Origin: Streptomyces sindenensis
GTDB taxonomy: Bacteria > Actinomycetota > Actinomycetes > Streptomycetales > Streptomycetaceae
Reading direction: 5' to 3'
NCBI RefSeq assembly: GCF_014649035.1
Contig: NZ_BMSG01000041.1
Coordinates: 1-57,141, forward strand
Length of the DNA stretch: 57,141 nucleotides
Notes under the pieces: model-generated
Seen by the model: the letters and a program-made list of their open reading frames with translations, nothing else
What the model was told of the DNA's origin: nothing
The model's database searches: none
Made by a program: the position numbers and the translations under genes
Shown here: positions 55,827 to 57,141 of the stretch, one piece after another
How the letters are laid out: each line of letters opens with the position of its first letter
Position numbering within the stretch: position 1 is the stretch's first letter

Positions 55827-57092
55827 TTACGGGGCTCCATTGCGATACGGGATATGCCCGATGGACGAGACGTTTCTCTCTAGAAATCCCAGAGTTCCGC
55901 TCTGGCCATCGAGGAACACTACGCCGTGCGGTGTGTTCACGGCATTGAAAATATGGGCGGTGCCGTCGGGGCGGCTGATGTAGACAGCACTCCTTGACCC
56001 TTCCCCGCGGGCTTGGAGGTCACGGATGATGTCATCGTAACTATCCACGAAGTCGTACGTGCCCTTGGGCCTGTCCTTGAGGCCGAGCTGCTCCGGCGGG
56101 ATGTGGTCGCCGGCCTGCTTGGGTGCTGCGCTGACTTCGATGCCGTCCAGGCGGCGGTCCACGGTCACGGTGTTGTGACTGCAGTTCAGTGTGTATCCGT
56201 GCTGTCCCGTGTTGTTGACATCCCTCAGCCACGGGTATTCGGAATCGAGGAACTCCTGAGCTTTCGCCGGATTCACCGATTCGTAGTGGATGGCCTTCTC
56301 TTTCGCCGTATCCGTGCTGCGCGCGAGATCGCTCCACTTCGACGGGGCGGCGCCTGCGGCCTCGTCCGCGTACTTCAGTCCGAGGCGCGTGCCACCACGC
56401 ACGAATCCTGCGCCCTTGGTGCCGACGAGTTCGGGAAGCAGCCGTCCGACGAACTCGGAGGGGTCTTTTTTGAACCCGTCCACCGCTGCCTTGACGATCC
56501 GCTCCGGGTGCGCTGCGGTCGACGTGAGCCCGGCCAACGTCATACTGACGTTCTGGGTGTACTCGGCGGGGTGGGTGATGTTGTAGGGGTCGAGAGGGTT
56601 GAGGCCGCGGGCGAAATTGAGCATTCCGGCAGCACCTTTGAGCGCGCCACCGGCGACGTGGGTGAGCTCGGTGTTCACGGCGTAGTAGCCGTCGATGACG
56701 TTGTCCCCGAGCCGGTCCAGCGGTGGGGGCTCGGCGGGCGCGTGTGCCAGCGCCTCCCTGATCTTGCCGCGGGCTCCTGCCGCAGCCGTGTTCCTCTGTC
56801 GGCGGGCCTCGGCGAGCTTCTCCCGAGCCGCCTCGATGTCGCCCCGGCCGGGATCCCTGAAGGGCTCTGGCACCGGGCCGGGATCCTGGTTCGCCTTGAT
56901 CTTCGCGTTGTAGGCGTCGATGCGCTCGTTGTATGCCTTCACCGCCTGCTCGGAAGCCTGCTTGCCCTTCTTGTAAAGGGCGATGGACTCCTGCGCCTGC
57001 CCCTGCGCCCACTTGACGGTGTCGGAGTAGGTGTCCAGGGCCTTCCCAGCAGTCTCGCAGGCATCGGCGGCGTGAAGCCATTTAGAAGTCAT
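55827..57092 (-). CDS. Polymorphic toxin with C-terminal papain-fold domain
   Basis: A 421-residue protein. Residues 1-125 are a helical, coiled-coil-prone region resembling the N-terminal part of type VII-type substrates; about 126-250 is a pretoxin region with Gly/Ala-rich helices ('ELTHVAGGALKGAAGML', 'NPLDPYNITHPAEYTQN'). Residues about 295-421 are a papain-like toxin fold with Cys304 in 'YTLNCSHNTVTVDRRLDG', His380 in 'TAHIFNAV' and Asp395 and Gln397 in 'VVFLDGQSG', a complete catalytic set. Such domains are thought to be deamidases or proteases acting on a target-cell protein. The ATG at 57092 may follow another gene (ATGA). Confidence 0.88.
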   Translation of the reverse strand: MTSKWLHAADACETAGKALDTYSDTVKWAQGQAQESIALYKKGKQASEQAVKAYNERIDAYNAKIKANQDPGPVPEPFRDPGRGDIEAAREKLAEARRQRNTAAAGARGKIREALAHAPAEPPPLDRLGDNVIDGYYAVNTELTHVAGGALKGAAGMLNFARGLNPLDPYNITHPAEYTQNVSMTLAGLTSTAAHPERIVKAAVDGFKKDPSEFVGRLLPELVGTKGAGFVRGGTRLGLKYADEAAGAAPSKWSDLARSTDTAKEKAIHYESVNPAKAQEFLDSEYPWLRDVNNTGQHGYTLNCSHNTVTVDRRLDGIEVSAAPKQAGDHIPPEQLGLKDRPKGTYDFVDSYDDIIRDLQARGEGSRSAVYISRPDGTAHIFNAVNTPHGVVFLDGQSGTLGFLERNVSSIGHIPYRNGAP

Positions 57093-57141
57093 CTCAATTG
57101 GCCCGATAGGCTGTGGCCTGTGGCGAGGATCGTTGAGCGGC
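57089..57141 (-). CDS. Possible upstream gene of the toxin operon (3' end only)
   Basis: On the minus strand a frame is open from the window edge for 16 codons, reading 'RSTILATGHSLSGQLR', and ends in a TGA that overlaps the toxin ATG (ATGA). The overlap is the same kind as seen elsewhere in the window and suggests a co-translated upstream gene. Too little is present to assign a family. Confidence 0.4.
   Translation of the reverse strand, partial: RSTILATGHSLSGQLR

Overview
The window reads as a piece of a Streptomyces (or very close actinomycete) chromosome. Base composition is very GC-rich throughout. It carries several lineage markers: an XRE/DUF397 pair, a conservon (cvnA-B-C-D plus two P450 genes), a DUF574 methyltransferase, many TetR regulators, and rare TTA leucine codons confined to regulatory-type genes. 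I found no rRNA, tRNA, CRISPR array or insertion sequence.

Left part (1-4.3 kb): the 5' part of an amino-acid permease, a small membrane protein, the DUF397/XRE pair, an unassigned small protein and a winged-helix-like DNA-binding protein with a TTA codon. Region 4.3-17.1 kb is the most interesting. It is a complete class IV lanthipeptide locus: a three-domain synthetase (lyase, kinase, zinc cyclase), an S9-type peptidase, a 43-residue precursor gene and a heterodimeric ABC exporter, all on the minus strand. A two-component system and a CPBP-family membrane protease diverge from it on the plus strand. The precursor core is built from three tandem Cys-Thr-X-Thr tetrads and the precursor contains no proline. 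The precursor gene is followed by a strong stem-loop before the exporter genes. The sensor kinase carries a TTA codon, which suggests bldA-dependent control.

Region 17-31 kb is general accessory metabolism. It has a GH3 glycosidase with a divergent TetR regulator, a lipoprotein, a membrane protein, a TetR regulator with a 14-bp palindrome upstream, an SGNH hydrolase, a secreted propeller protein, a PPOX-fold oxidoreductase, a GNAT, a DUF4259 protein, a DinB protein, a Uma2 nuclease-fold protein and SerC. It contains two gene scars: a 52-codon remnant that looks like the first codons of a DrrA ATPase fused to the last codons of a DrrB permease, still facing an intact TetR gene and operator, and a methyltransferase that has lost its 5' half.

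Region 31-37 kb is a conservon in which every gene overlaps the next: cvnA, cvnB, cvnC, cvnD, a CYP157-type P450 without the ExxR motif, and a CYP154-type P450. Region 37-43.5 kb has an FAD/Fe-S dehydrogenase, a LysR gene and an EamA exporter separated by an unusual 10-bp TGCA repeat array, a VapBC module preceded by a 36-bp perfect palindrome, and a NUDIX hydrolase.

Region 43.5-54.2 kb is one co-directional catabolic cluster resembling the atu/liu acyclic-terpene or branched acyl-CoA pathways: a TIGR03084 protein, AtuA, both acyl-CoA carboxylase subunits, an acyl-CoA dehydrogenase, an acyl-CoA ligase, an enoyl-CoA hydratase and a TetR regulator. The right end (54.2-57.1 kb, minus strand) is a polymorphic-toxin module: a papain-fold toxin, an adjacent YrhB-type immunity protein, and a third protein that looks like a tandem duplication of YrhB plus the C-terminal half of the toxin fold without its catalytic residues.
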